Assembly (NCBI GenBank): GCA_015059685.1
Contig: SUZW01000001.1
Location: 62,001-126,000 of the forward strand
Direction: 5' to 3'
DNA length: 64,000 nucleotides
Origin: Rikenellaceae bacterium
GTDB taxonomy: Bacteria > Bacteroidota > Bacteroidia > Bacteroidales > Rikenellaceae
Shown piece by piece: positions 60,891 through 64,000 of the stretch. Position 1 is the stretch's first letter, and each line of letters opens with the position of its first letter. Position numbers and translations under genes: made by a program. The notes beneath the pieces are model-generated. The model had not been told where the DNA came from. It saw only the letters and a list, made by a program, of their open reading frames with translations, and did no database searches.

Positions 60891-60899
60891 AAACGAAAA

Positions 60900-60921
60900 C
60901 CGAGCAGAAAAATCTGCTCGG
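60900..60921 (-). terminator. terminator of tRNA-Leu
   Basis: CCGAGCAGA-AAAA-TCTGCTCGG, a perfect 9-bp stem 7 nt past the tRNA 3' end. Confidence 0.7.
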
Positions 60922-60927
60922 TTGAAG

Positions 60928-61009
60928 TGCGGATAAAGGGACTCGAACCCCCACGCCTCTCGGCACCAGATCCTAAGTCTGGCGTGGCTACCAATTACAC
61001 CATATCCGC
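60928..61009 (-). tRNA. tRNA-Leu (anticodon TAG)
   Basis: An 82-nt cloverleaf: acceptor GCGGATA/TATCCGC, anticodon stem CCAGA/TCTGG with loop CTTAGGA, a variable arm, T-loop TTCGAGT and A73. CCA is not encoded. Confidence 0.92.
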
Positions 61010-61093
61010 CTTTGTGTGGGTACAAAGGTAGCCATTTTTTTACAATTCGCAACCTTGCTCACTCTTTTTTAGGGAAAATTCGCACAAAAGTGC

Positions 61094-61101
61094 TAAATTT
61101 G
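61094..61101 (+). promoter_or_regulatory. -7 element of the FAD protein gene
   Basis: TAAATTTG lies 20 nt before the ATG at 61122. Confidence 0.5.
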
Positions 61102-61121
61102 CACAATATTAGAGAATTACC

Positions 61122-62678
61122 ATGCCCAAGATTGTAAATCTAACACTCTCGCCCAAGCAGGCATCCGATGTGAAGCACTATGCTCCGTTGGTGGCTCGTG
61201 AGTTGCGTATCAAGGAGAGCGACATTGCGCTGTTGCGCATTGTCAAGCGTTCGGTAGATGCAAGGCGTGGAGCCTTGAAGGTAAATCTCTCGCTCGAGGC
61301 CTATATCGACAACGAGGAGCAACCGGCACCCCTCCACTTCGATTATCCGTCGGTGGTGGGTAAGCCCGAGATAATCATTATTGGCGCAGGTCCTGCGGGG
61401 TTGTATGCGGCATTGCGGCTTATAGAGCTGGGTCTGAAGCCTATAATCTTCGAGCGAGGCAAGGAGGTTGTCGAGCGAGGCAAGGATATAGCGCAGATAC
61501 AGCGCAATCAGGGTGTCGATCCCGACTCGAACTACGCCTTTGGTGAGGGCGGTGCGGGAACATTCTCCGATGGTAAACTCTTCACACGCAGCAAGAAGCG
61601 TGGCGACTACAACCGTGCTTTGCAGCGTCTTGTTTTCCACGGTGCTTCGCCCGAAATATTGTACGAGGCACATCCGCATATCGGTTCGGATCGCTTGCCA
61701 CGCATCATTGCGAGTATGCGTGAGGCTATTCGTGCCGCAGGTGGCGAGGTGAACTTCGGAAGTCGTGTCACGGAACTTATCGTCAAGGGTGGCAAGGTAC
61801 AGGGTGTTGTGGTGGGCGACACAAAGGTTGAGGCACAGGCGGTAGTTATTGCTACGGGCCACTCGGCACGAGATATATACTATATGTTGCATCGCAGCGG
61901 TGTGCGACTCGAGGCGAAGCCATACGCTATGGGCGTGCGCATCGAGCATCCGCAGCAGTTGATAAACAATATACAGTACCACCGTTCTGCCGATATGGAG
62001 TATCTCCCTGCAGCGTCGTACTCGCTTGTGCAGCAGGTGGGTGGTAGAGGTGTCTATTCGTTCTGTATGTGTCCGGGAGGCTTTATTGTGCCGGCAATGA
62101 CCGACGAGAGTGAGTCGGTGGTGAATGGTATGTCGCCTTCGCATCGTAACTCCCCATACGCCAACTCGGGCTTCGTGACCGAGATTAGGGCGGAGGATTT
62201 TACTCACCTCACGGAGAGATATGGAGCCTTGGCGGGTCTGGTTTTTCAGCAGCAGCTGGAGCAAGCGGCACGAGAGCAGGCTCCCGAGCATCAGATGGCT
62301 CCGGCACAGCGTGTGGCGGACTTTGTGGCGGGTCGCAGGTCGGCATCGTTGCCGAAGGCGTCGTATGTACCGGGCCTTGTGTCGTCGAGGTTGGATGAGT
62401 GGATGCCGCAGTTTATGGCTACACGACTGCGTGAGGCTATCTCTATCTTCGACAAGAGGATGAGGGGCTACATGACAAATGAGGCTGTGGTCGTGGGTGT
62501 GGAGTCGAGGACTTCGACACCTGTGCGCATACCTCGTGATAGGGTGTCGTTGCAACATCCCGAGGTGGAGGGGCTCTATCCTACGGGTGAGGGTGCAGGT
62601 TTTGCAGGAGGAATTATATCGGCTGCGCTCGATGGTGAGCGTGTAGCCGAGAGCATAGCAGAGATAGTAAAGAGATAG
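61122..62678 (+). CDS. FAD-dependent oxidoreductase (COG2509-like)
   Basis: This 518-aa protein has a short N-terminal domain (1-80), then the FAD-binding motif IIIGAGPAGLYAALRLIELG (about 85-104), YAFGEGGAGTFSDGKLFTR, VVIATGHSARD and the C-terminal EGLYPTGEGAGFAGGIISAA. It looks like the uncharacterised FAD-dependent dehydrogenases of COG2509. The substrate is not known. The glycosyltransferase-like gene starts 4 nt after its stop codon, so the three last genes are probably co-transcribed. Confidence 0.85.
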   Translation: MPKIVNLTLSPKQASDVKHYAPLVARELRIKESDIALLRIVKRSVDARRGALKVNLSLEAYIDNEEQPAPLHFDYPSVVGKPEIIIIGAGPAGLYAALRLIELGLKPIIFERGKEVVERGKDIAQIQRNQGVDPDSNYAFGEGGAGTFSDGKLFTRSKKRGDYNRALQRLVFHGASPEILYEAHPHIGSDRLPRIIASMREAIRAAGGEVNFGSRVTELIVKGGKVQGVVVGDTKVEAQAVVIATGHSARDIYYMLHRSGVRLEAKPYAMGVRIEHPQQLINNIQYHRSADMEYLPAASYSLVQQVGGRGVYSFCMCPGGFIVPAMTDESESVVNGMSPSHRNSPYANSGFVTEIRAEDFTHLTERYGALAGLVFQQQLEQAAREQAPEHQMAPAQRVADFVAGRRSASLPKASYVPGLVSSRLDEWMPQFMATRLREAISIFDKRMRGYMTNEAVVVGVESRTSTPVRIPRDRVSLQHPEVEGLYPTGEGAGFAGGIISAALDGERVAESIAEIVKR

Positions 62679-62682
62679 GAGT

Positions 62683-63573
62683 ATGTTTTCGATAATAGTA
62701 TGTTCGATACGGCCAAATGAGGCGGAGGCGTTGCGACAAAATATCGCTGCGACGATAGGTGATGTGCCCTTTGAGATGATAGCCTACGACAATCGTGGCA
62801 CGGGTAAGGGTATTGCCGAGGTCTATAACGAGTGCGCAGCACGGGCCAAGTATGACCTGCTCTGCTTCGCCCACGAGGATATCGAGTTTCGGAGCGAAGG
62901 CTGGGGTCGAGATATAGCCTCGAAGCTCGAAGAGGTGGGCACGGGCGTTATAGGTTTTGCGGGTAGCACCTACAAGTCGGCATACCCTACGGGGTGGCTC
63001 TGCACACGCCGTTGGGGTGTGAGGATGCACTATGTGCAGGGGCGAGGAGAGGGTGAACACCTCTTCGATGACAACCCCGACAAATCCTACTACTCGGAGG
63101 TCGTGTCGCTCGATGGCTTGTGCCTCTTTGTGCACCGCAGAGTGTGGGAGGAGGTGCGCTTTGACGATGAGCTGCTGCGAGGTTTTCACTGCTACGATGT
63201 CGATTTCACGATTGCCACGACGATTGCGGGCTACCGCAACTATGTCTGCCACACGCAGCTTGTGAAACATCGCTCGTCGGGTGCCTACTCCTATGATTGG
63301 TACCACACAAACCTCGCCATGCACGAGAAGTGGAGCGACTTCCTGCCACTCTATGTGGCGATGCCGTCGGTGCGTGAGTGCGAGGATCTGGAGCGTCGAG
63401 CCGAGGCGGAGGCGTTGCGTAAGGTTATGCAGCACGGGATGTTCGAGGTGTGCAGCTGGGGCGATATTGTGGACTATATTGCTCGTTATCCGCTGAAATT
63501 TGTATCTTACAAACTATTTGCACAGACGATTAAATATCGTCTTCGTGCGCTACTAAAAGGGGTAAAACGATGA
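62683..63573 (+). CDS. Glycosyltransferase-like protein (StrF-type domain)
   Basis: This 296-aa protein opens with FSIIVCSIRPNEAEALRQNI and has CFAHEDIEFRSEGWG (about 66-80), GFAGSTYKSAYPTGW and FHCYDVDFTI, which match the Glyco_tranf_2_5/StrF-like GT-A group. Acidic residues in HEDIEF probably bind metal and the nucleotide sugar. The substrate is unknown; a role in cell-surface glycans is likely. It overlaps the next gene by 4 nt (ATGA). Confidence 0.8.
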   Translation: MFSIIVCSIRPNEAEALRQNIAATIGDVPFEMIAYDNRGTGKGIAEVYNECAARAKYDLLCFAHEDIEFRSEGWGRDIASKLEEVGTGVIGFAGSTYKSAYPTGWLCTRRWGVRMHYVQGRGEGEHLFDDNPDKSYYSEVVSLDGLCLFVHRRVWEEVRFDDELLRGFHCYDVDFTIATTIAGYRNYVCHTQLVKHRSSGAYSYDWYHTNLAMHEKWSDFLPLYVAMPSVRECEDLERRAEAEALRKVMQHGMFEVCSWGDIVDYIARYPLKFVSYKLFAQTIKYRLRALLKGVKR

Positions 63574-64000
63574 AGGTCAAGGTTGTTATACCGATATATA
63601 GGGAGCTCACTTCGTTGGAGAGAGCGTCGCTGCAACAGACAAGCCGAGTATTGGCTGCCTATCCTATCGAGGTTCTCTACCCCGAAGGTATGGATATAGA
63701 GGCTCTCGTGGGCGGTGTGGCTTCGCTGGAGTGCCGAGCTGTCAGCGAGGAGTGGCTTGGCCGACGAAATGGTATTGCGGGCTACAATAGGATGTGTCTG
63801 TCGGAGGAGTTTTACGCCATGTATGCCGACTACGACTATATCTTGATATGCCATACCGATGCGTGGATATTTCGAGATGAGTTGCAGGAGTGGTGCGAGA
63901 GGGACTACGACTGCGTTGCTGCGCCATGGTTGCGCCGACCGATATACAACCTTCCTCTCGTGAAGCAATATATGGCGTGGCGAGCCAAACGAGCGACAAA
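63570..64000 (+). CDS. DUF5672 family protein, cut by window end
   Basis: An open frame of 143 codons from the ATG at 63570 runs off the window. It starts MKVKVVIPIYRELTSLERAS and contains DYDYILICHTDAWIFRDELQ and DCVAAPWLRRP, as in DUF5672 proteins, which resemble glycosyltransferases. It overlaps the previous gene by 4 nt, so both probably act on the same glycan. Confidence 0.78.
   Translation, partial: MKVKVVIPIYRELTSLERASLQQTSRVLAAYPIEVLYPEGMDIEALVGGVASLECRAVSEEWLGRRNGIAGYNRMCLSEEFYAMYADYDYILICHTDAWIFRDELQEWCERDYDCVAAPWLRRPIYNLPLVKQYMAWRAKRAT

Overview
The window looks like chromosomal DNA of a Bacteroidales bacterium, most likely Alistipes or a close Rikenellaceae relative. This is an inference from gene content and promoter style, not a database match. 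Pointers are: many promoters of the Bacteroidetes form (-7 TAnnTTTG, some with TTTG 19-20 nt upstream), few clear Shine-Dalgarno sites, a Bat/MoxR operon, DUF5723 and DUF4924 proteins, a TonB-family protein, and many lipoproteins with BACON, fimbrillin-like and BspA/LRR domains. I see no transposase, integrase, phage gene or CRISPR array.

Layout. 1-13.4 kb is mostly minus-strand housekeeping: a cut BACON lipoprotein, maf, a TrmH-type methyltransferase, RNase Z, trxB, an MsbA-like ABC exporter, a DHH phosphoesterase, upp, hflX and tonB; then rlmN (+), nth, a glycosyltransferase and a DUF4924 gene. 13.7-26.3 kb holds a UvrD/PcrA helicase, rpmH, a highly structured intergenic region, an outer-membrane protein/lipoprotein pair, uvrC, an aldehyde dehydrogenase and a histidine phosphatase. 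26.3-33.8 kb holds a class III aminotransferase, a probable MurNAc catabolic operon (SSS transporter, BadF-type kinase, DUF6259 glycosidase-like lipoprotein, murQ) and tdk. 33.8-39.6 kb is the MoxR-DUF58-Bat operon. 39.9-47.6 kb is a surface-protein cluster (225-aa lipoprotein, 1380-aa repeat protein, a 50-aa peptide, an LRR lipoprotein) with a divergent AraC regulator. 48.8-55.9 kb holds a ClpB without its N domain, dnaX, tyrS, folB and an NSS transporter. 56.0-60.0 kb encodes two more surface lipoproteins. tRNA-Cys and tRNA-Leu follow, with duplicated 3' ends beside them, then an FAD protein and two glycan-type genes cut by the window end.

The unusual content is mainly in repeats and short sequence signals: a 121-127 nt long-hairpin repeat family whose arms covary between copies; several 7-bp tandem tracts at gene ends and once inside the helicase gene; a hairpin array between rpmH and the outer-membrane gene; an A10 tract in dnaX placed to make a gamma-like product; and a G9 tract just after the lipobox of a surface protein.
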